Shown: positions 36,010 to 46,155, counted from the first letter of the stretch. The stretch: 64,000 nucleotides of DNA from JACCZX01 sp963824935 (GCA_963824935.1 CAWGRF010000023.1:248001-312000); one strand, 5' to 3'. The notes: generated by a model from the sequence alone, not told the origin. Numbers and translations: made by a program.

Positions 36010-37374
36010 ATGCTGACCATTCGAAATCCGGCCACCGGCGGCGCCATTGCGGAGTTGCCAGAGGACGACGCACAGTCGATCGCAGCAAAGTACCGCGCTG
36101 CCCGTGCTGCGCAGCCCGCGTGGGCCGCGACACCGCTGCAAGCACGCCTCGATGTGCTGCGCCACTTTCGCGACGCCCTGAAAAGCGATGTGGAGCGCCT
36201 CGCCGCCATCCTCACATCGGAGACCGGCAAGCCGATTCGTCAAGCGAGAAACGAGATCAACGGCTTGCCCGGGCGCATCGATTTTTTTCTTTCGGCAGCC
36301 GAGTCGACGATCGCAACGCGTGACGTACATGATGCAGCCGGCATGCGTGAGCAGATCTCGCACGAACCGCTCGGCGTCATCGCCAACATTTCGGCGTGGA
36401 ACTATCCGTACTTTGTCGGCGGCAACGTGTTCGTACCGGGGCTGCTGACAGGCAACGCGGTTCTGTACAAACCCTCGGAGTTCGCTGCCCTAACGGGGAT
36501 CGAGATCGGCAAACTGTTGCATCTATCCGGCGTTCCGCGCGATATCTTCGCGGTGCTGGTCGGCGATGGAGCCGTTGGCACCGAGCTGATCAAGCAGCCC
36601 ATCGACGGCGTGTTTTTTACAGGCTCCTATGCGACCGGCCACCGCATCGCGCGCGACGTCGGTCCACGCATGATGAAGCTGCAGCTGGAGCTCGGCGGCA
36701 AGGATCCGATCTACGTCTGCGATGACGTCGATGTGGCGGCTGCTGCGGCGTCGCTGGCCGACGGTGCGATGTACAACACAGGGCAGAGCTGTTGCTCGGT
36801 CGAGCGCATCTACGCGCATGAGACCGTCCACGACAAGTTCATCGATGCCTTCGTCAACGAGGTATCGGGCTTCAAGCTCGGCGATCCGACCGCCAACGAC
36901 ACCTACATCGGCCCACTGACACGTGCGCCGCAGCTTGGCGTACTTGAACGTCAGGTCGCCGACGCGAAAGTTAAGGGGGCGAAGCTGTTGCTCGGTGGCC
37001 AGCGTCTGCAGCGACCCGGCAACTGGTTCGAGCCCACCGTGTTCGCGAACGTAAACCATTCGATGGAATTGATGCGCGAGGAAAGCTTCGGTCCGATCAT
37101 CGGAATACAGAAGGTCGGCGATGATGCCGAAGCGGTGCGTCTGATGAATGACACCGAGTATGGGCTGACCGCGGGCGTGTACTCCAAAGACGAACAGCGC
37201 GCACGCAGCATCCTTTCGCAGCTGCACGCCGGCTCGGTTTACTGGAACTGCTGTGATCGCGTCAGTCCACGGCTGCCGTGGAGCGGTGTCGGGCATTCGG
37301 GCATCGGACTCACGTTGTCGACTTATGGCATCGAAACGTTCACGCGGCCCAGGGCGTGGCACCTGAAAGCGTGA
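36010..37374 (+). CDS. NAD(P)-dependent aldehyde dehydrogenase
   Basis: 454 residues from ATG 36010, 2 nt after the hydrolase stop. Catalytic Glu lies in KLQLELGGKDPIYV and nucleophile Cys in NTGQSCCSVERIY. The cofactor site shows FTGSYATGHRIA. The short length and N-terminus (MLTIRNPATGGAIAEL) resemble the succinate-semialdehyde and gamma-glutamyl-aminobutyraldehyde group. A frame open from 35914 gives a longer but non-conserved N-terminus. Confidence 0.92.
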   Translation: MLTIRNPATGGAIAELPEDDAQSIAAKYRAARAAQPAWAATPLQARLDVLRHFRDALKSDVERLAAILTSETGKPIRQARNEINGLPGRIDFFLSAAESTIATRDVHDAAGMREQISHEPLGVIANISAWNYPYFVGGNVFVPGLLTGNAVLYKPSEFAALTGIEIGKLLHLSGVPRDIFAVLVGDGAVGTELIKQPIDGVFFTGSYATGHRIARDVGPRMMKLQLELGGKDPIYVCDDVDVAAAAASLADGAMYNTGQSCCSVERIYAHETVHDKFIDAFVNEVSGFKLGDPTANDTYIGPLTRAPQLGVLERQVADAKVKGAKLLLGGQRLQRPGNWFEPTVFANVNHSMELMREESFGPIIGIQKVGDDAEAVRLMNDTEYGLTAGVYSKDEQRARSILSQLHAGSVYWNCCDRVSPRLPWSGVGHSGIGLTLSTYGIETFTRPRAWHLKA

Positions 37375-37477
37375 GTGCAGATTCGAGCAGCGCTCAGTCG
37401 CGCCCCTCGGCGGCCGTCAGTCTGAAAGCACTTTACGATCCGGTTTCACGAAGCGCGAAGAACTGAGGGAGGGACGC

Positions 37478-38596
37478 ATGCTCGTTGGGGTTCCGAAGGA
37501 AATCAAGGTTCATGAGTACCGCGTTGGTTTGACACCGTCTTCGGTGCGCGAGATGACGATGCACGATCACACGGTGCTGGTGCAGACCGATGCCGGCGTC
37601 GGTATCGGTGCCACCGACGATGACTATCGTCGTGCTGGCGCGGAGATCGCGTCGAGTGCCGAGGAAGTGTTCAAGCGCGCGGAGATGATCGTCAAGGTCA
37701 AAGAGCCGCAGGCAATTGAGCGTGCGATGCTGCGTGAAGAGCAAATCCTTTTTACGTACCTGCATCTCGCGCCCGACCCGGAACAGGCGTCTGACCTGAT
37801 CAACAGCGGCGCAATCTGCATCGCCTACGAAACGGTGACGGCACCCACCGGCGGGTTACCGCTGTTGGCGCCGATGTCCGAGGTCGCAGGCCGTCTTTCG
37901 GTGCAGGCCGGCGCACGCTGCCTCGAGAAGTCTGTCGGCGGCATGGGGATGTTGCTCGGTGGAGTGGCCGGCGTTCCGCCGGGCCGCATCGTCATTCTCG
38001 GCGCCGGCGTGGTCGGTAGCAACGCCGCACAAATGGCGGTTGGCACTGGCGCTGAGGTAGTCGTCATCGACATGTCGATCGAAGCGCTGCGGCGCATCGA
38101 TGCGATGCTCGGCGCAAGAGTGATGACGGTGTTTTCGAATCGAGACAACGTCGAGCGCGAGGTTCTGCGTGCGGATCTGGTGATCTCCGGCGTGCTGATT
38201 CCGGGTGCCGAAGCCCCGAAGCTCGTCACGCGCGCAATGCTGCCGCAGATGAAGCGCGGCTCGGTGATCGTCGACGTGGCGATCGATCAAGGCGGCAGCT
38301 GCGAAACGTCGCGTCCTACGACGCACGCCGATCCGACGTATGTGATCGACGGCGTCGTTCACTACATGGTTGCCAACATGCCGGGCGCGGTGCCGCGTAC
38401 GTCGACGTACGCACTCAACAACGCGACCCTGCCGTTCGCGCTGCAGTTGGCGAACAAGGGGTGGCGCCGCGCCTTAGCGGAAAATCGCTATCTGAAAGAA
38501 GGACTCAACATCGCGCTCGGCAAGGTTAACTACAAAGCGGTCGCAAAAGCTCTGAATCTGCCATACGTCGCTGCCGACGCAGTGCTTCCGCCTTGA
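37478..38596 (+). CDS. ald: alanine dehydrogenase
   Basis: 372 residues, the usual length. N-terminal MLVGVPKEIKVHEYRVGLTP, substrate His in FTYLHLAPDPE, NAD motif VILGAGVVGSNAAQMAVGTGA and VDVAIDQGGSCETSRPTTH. Interconverts L-alanine and pyruvate plus ammonia with NAD. It follows the aldehyde dehydrogenase by 103 nt and lies 2.4 kb from phnW, which makes alanine from pyruvate. Confidence 0.96.
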   Translation: MLVGVPKEIKVHEYRVGLTPSSVREMTMHDHTVLVQTDAGVGIGATDDDYRRAGAEIASSAEEVFKRAEMIVKVKEPQAIERAMLREEQILFTYLHLAPDPEQASDLINSGAICIAYETVTAPTGGLPLLAPMSEVAGRLSVQAGARCLEKSVGGMGMLLGGVAGVPPGRIVILGAGVVGSNAAQMAVGTGAEVVVIDMSIEALRRIDAMLGARVMTVFSNRDNVEREVLRADLVISGVLIPGAEAPKLVTRAMLPQMKRGSVIVDVAIDQGGSCETSRPTTHADPTYVIDGVVHYMVANMPGAVPRTSTYALNNATLPFALQLANKGWRRALAENRYLKEGLNIALGKVNYKAVAKALNLPYVAADAVLPP

Positions 38597-39444
38597 GTCT
38601 AGAAGTCACTCTTGCGGTGTTGCTCGCCGCACTGCTGCACGCGTCATGGAACGCGATGATCAAGGGCGGCAGCGATGTGCTGCTCGACACCGCGCGATCG
38701 TTGCCAGCGTCGGTGTCGTCACCCTTCCCTTTCTCTTCGTCGTGCCATTGCCGGCGCCTGAGAGCTGGCCGTACATCGCCGGCTCCCTGGCCACGCACGT
38801 GGCGTACTACTTTTGCATGGTCAACGCGTACAAGACCGGCGAACTCTCGCTGGTGTATCCACTAATGCGCGGCGTCGCGCCGCTGATCACGGCACTGCTC
38901 GGAATTGCGTGGCTGCGCGAGATGCCGGGGCTAGTCAGCGGGTCCGGCATGTTGCTGATCTCGATCGGAGTGATCGCGCTGGCGCTGCGACCGTCAGACG
39001 GTGCACCCGTACTTGCGGGGCATGAGCCGCGCGATCGGCTTCGCGCTTACGAACGCCGCGGTCATCGCGACCTACACGATCATCGACGGAACCGGAGCAC
39101 GTCTCGCGGGCAATCCGTGGGCGTACATCGCGTGGTTGTTCGTGCTCGATGCAATCCCGTTTTCGATCTACATGCTGGCGACGCGCCGGCGGACGTTTTT
39201 CACCGCACTGGCAGAACGGCGTTGGCACGGATTGATCGGCGGCGGCTTGTCGGCCGGTGCATACGCGATTTCGGTATGGGCGATGACCAAGGCACCGGTG
39301 GCACTGGTTGCATCGCTAAGAGAAACGTCGGTGCTCTTCGCCACGCTGATCGGTGCGCGCTTGCTGAAGGAACATTTGACTCCGCGTCGCTGGGCCGGCG
39401 TCGGCGCCGTCGTAGTCGGTGTAATGGCCTTGAAGGCCGCTTGA
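38593..39444 (+). CDS. EamA/DMT family transporter, two frameshifts
   Basis: Three frames join into one ten-helix EamA protein of about 283 residues. The start is 38593 (TTG, overlapping the ald stop): MSLEVTLAVLLAALLHASWNA. A missing base near 38697 moves to VASVGVVTLPFLFVVPLPAP and NAYKTGELSLVYPLMRG. An extra G in the GGGG run near 39017-39020 moves to GMSRAIGFALTNAAVIATYT and on to 39444. The two shifts compensate. Family members export amino acids or metabolites; coupling to ald hints at alanine or a related compound. Confidence 0.82.
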
Positions 39445-39464
39445 TCGATACTATCGGTTGAGTG

Positions 39465-41027
39465 ATGTTGAACACACTGCGTTCGAAGACTGCTTGCCTA
39501 GTTGCAATTCTGGCGGTGTTCGCCGCCGGCTGCTCGACGATGCCCAAACCTCAGACGCCGCCGACACCATCGTATTCGTTCAACGCGCCGGAACAGACTC
39601 CGCTTGGCAAGCAGGCAGCAGGCAAGCGTCCGCAAGCAGGACAGTCCGGATTGTTCCTGCTCGGCCAAGGCGTCGAGGCGTTTTCGGCGCGGGTCGGTCT
39701 CGCAAAGCGGGCGACGCGCACGCTGGACGTGCAGTACTACGCGATCTTCTTCGATGAAAGCGGCACCTTGCTGCTCGGCGAGATGGTCAACGCGGCCCGG
39801 CGCGGCGTCCGTGTGCGGTTGCTGCTGGACGATCTGCATACTTCAGGGCAAGAGTTCGATCTTTCGGTGCTGACTTCGGCGGGCATCGAGGTCCGCGTGT
39901 TCAATCCCTTCGCCGGCCGCGGCTTCGCCCCGGCGCGGCTGCTCGAGTTCATTGCCGATGGCGAGCGGCTGAATCGTCGTATGCACAACAAGGCGTGGAT
40001 TGCCGATAACGTCGGCGCAATCATTGGCGGCCGCAATCTTGGCAACAAGTACTTCAGCGGGCCGAGCGAAACGTTGTTCGCCGATCTGGACGTGCTCACA
40101 TTCGGTCCGGTCACGCGCGAAATCTCGCGTAGCTTCGACCGCTACTGGAACAGCGAGTGGGCGTTGCCGATTCCTGCGGTCGACGGCGCCGAGCGCGACA
40201 AAGTCGCCGCCCGACTCCGCGAGTTCGAGTTGCGGATTGACGAGGTCAGGCAAACGTCCTATGGCAAGGCGCTCAAGGACGGCGATCCGATCGGAGATCT
40301 GTTGGCGGGAAGACGGCCCATTGTGTGGGCGACCGCACATGCGGTGGTCGATCCGGTTTCGAAGTTCGATGCGGACAAGTCACCGGAAGTCGAAAGCTTC
40401 GTGATGACCGAAGTGGCAGAGCGACTGCGTGCAACCAAGGAAACGCTGCTGATGGTTTCGCCTTATCTTGTGCCCGGCGAAAGCGGAACTAGGTTGCTTG
40501 CAGAACTAATCGGCCGCGGAGTCAGAGTTCGAGTGTTGACGAACTCGCTGGCGGCGACCGACGTCCCACTGGTGCACGCCGGATACGCGAAATATCGGCC
40601 GCAGTTGATCAAGCACGGAGTGCAGCTGTTCGAATTGAAGCCGACCGCGGCGCCCGACATCGGCGGCCGATCATCGACACGCTCGGTTCCGCCTGGCAGT
40701 GAAGCGAGCTTGCACGCGAAGGCGTTTGTGATGGATCGAAGAACCGTGATGATCGGCTCGATGAACTTCGATCCGCGTTCGGCTTGGTACAACAGCGAGC
40801 TGGGAATTCTGGTTGACAGCCCGCAACTGGCGGCGCAAGTGATCCAGGCGTTCGATCGTGTGACGTCGAGCGAGCGCGTCTGGAAGATGGCGTTCGACGA
40901 CGAAGGACTGGTATGGCAGTCGACCGACCCGAAGGACGCAGCGACATTGCGCAGCGAGCCTGCGACGTTCTGGCGCCGCGTTCAAGCCGAGATGCTCGGA
41001 CCGCTCGCGCCGGAGGATTTCATGTGA
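39465..41027 (+). CDS. phospholipase D-family lipoprotein
   Basis: 520 residues from ATG 39465 (GTG 39462 adjacent). Lipoprotein signal with lipobox FAAGC near residue 23. Two HKD motifs are complete: RMHNKAWIADNVGAIIGGRN and SLHAKAFVMDRRTVMIGSMN. This layout matches the envelope-anchored cardiolipin synthase/phospholipase D group (ClsC-like). It faces phnW and ends 13 nt from it. Confidence 0.92.
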   Translation: MLNTLRSKTACLVAILAVFAAGCSTMPKPQTPPTPSYSFNAPEQTPLGKQAAGKRPQAGQSGLFLLGQGVEAFSARVGLAKRATRTLDVQYYAIFFDESGTLLLGEMVNAARRGVRVRLLLDDLHTSGQEFDLSVLTSAGIEVRVFNPFAGRGFAPARLLEFIADGERLNRRMHNKAWIADNVGAIIGGRNLGNKYFSGPSETLFADLDVLTFGPVTREISRSFDRYWNSEWALPIPAVDGAERDKVAARLREFELRIDEVRQTSYGKALKDGDPIGDLLAGRRPIVWATAHAVVDPVSKFDADKSPEVESFVMTEVAERLRATKETLLMVSPYLVPGESGTRLLAELIGRGVRVRVLTNSLAATDVPLVHAGYAKYRPQLIKHGVQLFELKPTAAPDIGGRSSTRSVPPGSEASLHAKAFVMDRRTVMIGSMNFDPRSAWYNSELGILVDSPQLAAQVIQAFDRVTSSERVWKMAFDDEGLVWQSTDPKDAATLRSEPATFWRRVQAEMLGPLAPEDFM

Positions 41028-41040
41028 GAGGCGGCCATCT

Positions 41041-42186
41041 CTAAGCTGCCCTCCGCGCCGCCACAGCAGATGGCGCGACCTGCTTGATGCCCATGTCTTT
41101 CAGTGTCTGCGCAACCGCGCCGACCACATTGCGCATCTCATTCGCATCGATCGCGCCGATGCAACCGACTCTGAACGTTTCGACCTGGGTCAGCTTGCCC
41201 GGATACAGGATGTAGCCGCGGTCGCGCGTCATTGCGTAAAACGCCTTGAAGTCGTAGGCCGGATCGGCCGGTGCGTGGAACGTGACGATGATCGGCGCCT
41301 GCACAGTCGACGATAGAAATGGCCGGAAGCCGAGCGCCGCCATGCCGTCGATCAGTGTCCTGCAATTGCCGGCATAGCGCGCGAGCCGTGCAGGCTGACC
41401 GCCTTCTTCCTTGAACTGATCGATTGCAACGCGCAGCGCGGCGACGACATGCGTCGGCGGCGTATAGCGCCACTGCGTCGTTTTTTCCATGTAAACATAC
41501 TGGTCGTGCAGATCCATCGCCAACGAGTGCGCGTTGCCGGCGCGGCTCTCGAGCAGCGGCTTTTTGACGATCACAAACCCGATGCCGGGCACGCCTTCCA
41601 GGCACTTGCCGCTCGCTGCGACGAGTGCGTCCAATGGCGTTGCGCGCACGTCGATCGGCAGTGCACCGAATGAGCTCATCGCATCGACGATCAAGCCCTT
41701 GCCATGTTCTCTGCAAGCATGCGCAACGCCGGCCAGATCGTTCAGTATCCCGGCGCCGGTTTCGCAATGCACTTGGGCCACATGCGTGATCGACGGATCA
41801 GCGGTTAACGCCGCGTCGACAATTGCAGCAGTGGTGGGGTGATCCTCGGGAACTGCAAGATCGACAACTGCTCGATTCAGATACTTGCAGATGCGAACGA
41901 TGCGCGCGCAGTACGCACCGTTGTTCGGCACCAGCACCTTGCCGTCACGCGGCACCAGCGTACCGATCGCGGCCTCGACCGAAAACGTTCCGCTTCCTTG
42001 CAGCGGAACGCACGTGTAATCGTCACCGCCATTGACGATGTCGACCACATCGCGTCGAATGCTGGCAGTGATCGAGTTGAATGCTGCGTCCCACGAGCCC
42101 CAGTCGCGGAGCATCGCCTGCCGGGTCCGCAGCGAAGTCGTCAGCGGACCGGGCGTCAGCAGGATCGGATCATTGCCGCGAATCAT
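41041..42186 (-). CDS. phnW: 2-aminoethylphosphonate-pyruvate transaminase
   Basis: 381 residues from ATG 42186 (MIRGNDPILLTPGPLTTS). Fold-type I PLP enzyme; the PLP Lys is in ASGKCLEGVPG, and phosphate-binding residues lie in PLQGSGTFSVEA and CETGAGILND. Converts 2-aminoethylphosphonate and pyruvate to phosphonoacetaldehyde and alanine. The start overlaps the permease stop (ATGA), making it the last gene of phnS-phnT-permease-phnW. A frame open to 42453 is only upstream read-through. Confidence 0.96.
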   Translation of the reverse strand: MIRGNDPILLTPGPLTTSLRTRQAMLRDWGSWDAAFNSITASIRRDVVDIVNGGDDYTCVPLQGSGTFSVEAAIGTLVPRDGKVLVPNNGAYCARIVRICKYLNRAVVDLAVPEDHPTTAAIVDAALTADPSITHVAQVHCETGAGILNDLAGVAHACREHGKGLIVDAMSSFGALPIDVRATPLDALVAASGKCLEGVPGIGFVIVKKPLLESRAGNAHSLAMDLHDQYVYMEKTTQWRYTPPTHVVAALRVAIDQFKEEGGQPARLARYAGNCRTLIDGMAALGFRPFLSSTVQAPIIVTFHAPADPAYDFKAFYAMTRDRGYILYPGKLTQVETFRVGCIGAIDANEMRNVVGAVAQTLKDMGIKQVAPSAVAARRAA

Positions 42187-43914
42187 TGTTTGTCTCCCAG
42201 GCTGCGCCACTTTTGCGTACGCCGGATCAGCCACCATTCGATGGCGAACAGCAACCCTGTCACGACCGCCGACGTGACGACGATCAGCGTGGCCATCGCC
42301 GCGGCCGAGCCGATCGCGCCGGCTTCGTCGAGTTGCAGAATCGAAATCGCCGCCAGTGTCGTCTGAGGCGAATATAAGAACACCACCGCCGATATGGTCG
42401 TCATCGCGTTGACGAAGTAGTAGCGGCCGATATCGAGAATCGACGGCAAGCAAACCGGGACGGTAACGCGCCAGAACGTCTTGTAGAACGGCACCTTAAG
42501 CGACGCCGATACCGATTCGAACTCGCTATCGATCTGCTTCAGCGCGGTGACCGCGGTCAAGTGGCTCGACGAATAAAAGTGCACGAGTGTCGACAGAACC
42601 AGGATCGCCATCGATCCGTATAGAAAGTTGAGCGGATTAGCCGGCGCATTAAAAAACAGGATGTAGCCGATGCCGAGCACCAGGCCCGGGACTGCCATTG
42701 GCAACATCGCCTGCAGGCGGATCGCGGGCCGCAGCGCTTCGGCGCCGCGCGTTTTTTCGAGCCAGTAGGCGCCCGCGAACGTGATCGCTGCGCCCAGCAC
42801 GCCGCACCAGAGCGCCATGATCAGACTGTTGCGATACGCGTGTTCGATACCGGCTTCTTCGAAGCCGTAGGTGTAATGATTGAGCGTCAATGAAAGGTTG
42901 TAGGGCCAGAATTTGACTACCGAACCGAACGCGGCCATGCCTACGACCAGCAACAGCAGCGCGGACATCAGCACGACGAACGCGAGCAACGCTCGATCGC
43001 GGCCGCGCACAGGTTTTGCCTGATACGGCACGCTGCGCGCCGTCAAGAGCGACTGCTGGCGGCGCCGCACGACGATGGTCAATGAAGAACGCCACGACCG
43101 CCGGCAGCAGCAGCACCAAGCCTACGACCGCGCCCATCGAGAAATTCTGCTGGCCGATTACCTGCTTGTAAATGTCAACGGCGAGCACGCTCGTATTGCC
43201 GCCGATCACCTTCGGTACGCCAAATTCGGATACCGCCATCGTGAACACGACCATGCTGGCGGAGATCAAGCCGTACTTGGCGCCCGGCAGCGTGATCGTC
43301 ATGAATTTGCGCCGCTCGCTCGTCCCGAGCGAATCGGCGACTTCATACAGTCGCGCATCCGATAGCGCGAGCGCAGCCATCAGGATCATTACCGCATGCG
43401 GAAATGATGCGAACGTCATCGCCAGCACCATGCCGGGCATGCCGTAGATCGACTGCAGCCCGAACCAGCCGAGCATGAATTTGAACGCGCCCTGATTGCC
43501 GAACAGGTAGATAAACGAAATAGCCGCCAACAGCGACGGTGCCAGGATCGGGATCATCGCGACGTTGCGCCATAGTCCCTTCCATGGAATGCAACTGCGC
43601 TGAATGGCGTACGCGAACAGGAATGCGAGCGGCACCGTAACCACGGTCGTCAACACCGCAAATGTCAACGTGTTCAAAGTCGATTGCGCCAATGCCGGCG
43701 ACTGGACGTACTGAACAAAGTTGGCGAGGCCGACAAACTGACCCGCGCGATCTTCGACGCTGCGCGCGAAGATCATTGCCAGCGGCACGGTCAGAAACAC
43801 GAACAGCGCGACCGCGAGCAGCAGAATGCCGCCGCGCGCCGCAAGTGCCTCACCAGCCAGAGCCATGCGCGACGGAGCGCCGAGACGGCGCGACGGCAAC
43901 GCGATCGAACTCAT
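42183..43914 (-). CDS. fused phosphonate ABC permease (PhnU2 type), frameshifted near 43083
   Basis: Two permease halves in one polypeptide of about 577 residues. The N-terminal half (from 43914) has about six helices and an EAA-type loop (LGTSERRKFMTITLPGAKYG); the C-terminal half begins IVVRRRQQSLLTARSV and has its own loop (LKVPFYKTFWRVTVPVCLPS). The frame changes between the halves, where FFID is followed by a one-base shift. Tandem permeases of this length occur with PhnS2 and PhnT in 2-aminoethylphosphonate importers. Two separate genes are less likely because the first frame would carry a 140-residue nonsense tail. Confidence 0.85.
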
Positions 43915-43935
43915 TCGAGCGCTAGCCGGAGTACA

Positions 43936-45036
43936 TCATGCTTTTGCGCGCTCGGCTGCCCGGTCGGGAAACACTCGAACCCGATCGACTCGTAGCGCTA
44001 TATCGACCTCGGCACCTTCACATACACCGAGGTCGTGCAGTTGGTTCAGCGAATACGAAATCACCATCGGCTGACCGAGTGCGTCGCTGCGCAACTCGGC
44101 AAGGCAAACCGTGCCGAGGTAATCGATGCGTGCGATGCGTCCGCGCAGGCGGTTCGGCAGGCTCGTGAGATCGCCTTCGACGTGCCGATCTTCCGGCCGC
44201 ACGTAGATGCGTACCGCTTCTCCCGCCGCACTGCCATTGCTGGCCGGCAGGGCGAGGTCGACGCTGCCGACTCGATATCGCCCGCCACCGAGGCACGTGG
44301 CTTTCAAGACATTGACCTTGCCCAGGAAATCGGCGACGAATGGTGTGGCGGCACGTTCGTAGACTTCGCTCGCCGAGCCGACTTGCTCGATCACGCCGTC
44401 GTTCATCACAACCACGCGATCGGCCATCGACAACGCTTCTTCCTGATCGTGTGTGACCATGATCGTGGTGACACGCAGCCGACGTTGCAATTGCTTGATC
44501 TCGCCACGCAGCCGTTCGCGTACCTTTGCATCGAGCGCAGACAGCGGCTCATCGAGCAGCAGCAGGCTCGGTGATGTTGCCAACGCGCGCGCCAGAGCTA
44601 CCCGCTGCTGCTGGCCGCCGGACATCTGGCTGGGATACTTCGCGCCTGCACCATGCAGGCCGACCAGCGATAACAGTTCATCGACCCGCGCCGTTACTTC
44701 AGCGCGCCCCTTGCGCCGATTCACCAGCCCATAGGCAACGTTCTGCGCGATCGTCAGATTCGGGAAGAGCGCATACGACTGGAACACGATGCCGTAATCG
44801 CGCGCCGCCGGAGGCGCATTCGAAACATCGACGCCGTTTTGCCAGATGCGACCGCTGCTTTGCCGCTCGAGGCCCGCGATGATCCGCAGCAACGTCGTCT
44901 TGCCGCAGCCCGATGGGCCGAGAAAGCACACCAGCTCGCCCGATTCGATCGTCAGGTCGATCGATTGAAGGGCTGTAAAGGCGCCGAAGGCTTTGTGAAT
45001 GCCTTCGAGCCGGACGGCGACGCTGTCGGTCACCAT
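43936..45036 (-). CDS. phnT: 2-aminoethylphosphonate ABC transporter ATPase
   Basis: 366 residues from ATG 45036 (MVTDSVAVRLEGI). Walker A FLGPSGCGKTTLLRI, Q-loop VFQSYALF, signature MSGGQQQRVALARAL, Walker B LLLLDEPLSALD and H-loop VTHDQEEAL, then a TOBE-type domain (YVRPEDRHVEG). Powers phosphonate import. A TTG at 45051 is in frame but lies inside the T-tract of the upstream terminator, so it is not a likely start. Confidence 0.93.
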   Translation of the reverse strand: MVTDSVAVRLEGIHKAFGAFTALQSIDLTIESGELVCFLGPSGCGKTTLLRIIAGLERQSSGRIWQNGVDVSNAPPAARDYGIVFQSYALFPNLTIAQNVAYGLVNRRKGRAEVTARVDELLSLVGLHGAGAKYPSQMSGGQQQRVALARALATSPSLLLLDEPLSALDAKVRERLRGEIKQLQRRLRVTTIMVTHDQEEALSMADRVVVMNDGVIEQVGSASEVYERAATPFVADFLGKVNVLKATCLGGGRYRVGSVDLALPASNGSAAGEAVRIYVRPEDRHVEGDLTSLPNRLRGRIARIDYLGTVCLAELRSDALGQPMVISYSLNQLHDLGVCEGAEVDIALRVDRVRVFPDRAAERAKA

Positions 45037-45046
45037 GAGAGTGTGC

Positions 45047-45089
45047 GACAAAACGCCGGGTTGAACGCAGAGAGCGTTCGAACCCGGCG
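45047..45089 (-). terminator. hairpin with T-tract between phnS and phnT
   Basis: On the minus strand a stem of 15 pairs with one bulged G (45054-45068 with 45074-45089) and a 5-nt loop is followed by TTTTGTC. It lies after the phnS stop and before the phnT start. It should stop much of the phnS transcript and let some through, giving more binding protein than ATPase. Confidence 0.8.
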
Positions 45090-45123
45090 CGTTATTTCCG
45101 CGGCCCAGCCGTCGGAAACAACA

Positions 45124-46155
45124 TCACTTGGGAGCCGCCTTCGTTCCGTAGCGTTTTTCCCATTCGCCGAGAATTCGGTCACGATTCTTCGCGGCCCAGG
45201 CGAAATCGTTCTTCACCAATCGACTCGCGTAGTCGGCGGGCACATTGGGCAGCGGCTTGGACATCGCCGGCACGGCGACGATCGCGAAATTATTCGCGTA
45301 CAGCGCCATCGCCTCATCCGTCACCGACCAGTCGACCAGCTTTTGCGCGGCGGCCATGTTCTTCGTGCCCTTGTGAATCGCGATCGCTTCCAGGTCCCAA
45401 CCGAGTCCCTCCTTCGGAAACACCAGCTCGATCGGCGCACCGCGCGCCTTTTCCCGATTCGCGCGATACTCGAACGAGATACCAACCACGTACTCGCCGG
45501 CTGCCGCCGCTGCGCACGGGCGCGACCCCGAGTGCATGTACTGCGCAATGTTTTCGTGCAGGCCGTCCATGTACTTCCAGCCATCGGCTTCGCCCCACAT
45601 CTGCAGCCAGGCAGACACATCGAAAAAGCCAGTGCCCGACGACGCCGGATGCGGCATCACGATCTGGCCTTTGTAAACCGGCTTGGTCAGATCACGCCAT
45701 GTCTCCGGCTTCGGAATGTTGCGCTTCGCACCCTCGGCGGTGTTGTAGCAAATGGTCGCGCCCCACACATCCATCCCGACCCATGCCGGCGGATTCTTCG
45801 GGTCGCGATATTGCGCAGAGATTCGATTCAAGCCCGCCGGCGCGTAGGGCACGAGCATGCCTTCTGTGTCGAAGATCGCCATGCTGGTCGCGGCCACACC
45901 CATCACGACATCGGCCTTCGGATTGGCTTTTTCTGCCAGCAGCTTGGCGGTGATGATGCCGGTGGAGTCTCGCACCCAGGTGATCTCGATACTCGGGTTC
46001 GCTTTCTCGAACCCTTCCTTGTAAGCCTTTAGTTGATCGGTTTCGAGCGCGGTGTAGACGTTGAGCTGCGTCTTCTGCGCACTAACGCCGAACGCCACCA
46101 GTGAAAGTGCAGCGGCCGCAAGCAGCTTGCCGGCCGTGGTTGAAAGGGATTTCAT
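45124..46155 (-). CDS. phnS: 2-aminoethylphosphonate ABC binding protein
   Basis: 343 residues from ATG 46155, with GGAGAAGAAG upstream. Signal peptide of about 28 residues (ending GVSAQ). The mature part (TQLNVYTALETDQLKAYKEG, PASSGTGFFDVSAWLQM, GISFEYRANREK) is an iron/phosphonate-type extracellular binding protein, PhnS2/AepX-like. It is the promoter-proximal gene of the import arm, divergent from phnR. Confidence 0.9.
   Translation of the reverse strand: MKSLSTTAGKLLAAAALSLVAFGVSAQKTQLNVYTALETDQLKAYKEGFEKANPSIEITWVRDSTGIITAKLLAEKANPKADVVMGVAATSMAIFDTEGMLVPYAPAGLNRISAQYRDPKNPPAWVGMDVWGATICYNTAEGAKRNIPKPETWRDLTKPVYKGQIVMPHPASSGTGFFDVSAWLQMWGEADGWKYMDGLHENIAQYMHSGSRPCAAAAAGEYVVGISFEYRANREKARGAPIELVFPKEGLGWDLEAIAIHKGTKNMAAAQKLVDWSVTDEAMALYANNFAIVAVPAMSKPLPNVPADYASRLVKNDFAWAAKNRDRILGEWEKRYGTKAAPK

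Noticed and set aside
45037..45051. TTG start for phnT
   Set aside because: It lies in the T-tract of the phnS-phnT terminator; ATG 45036 begins the conserved sequence.
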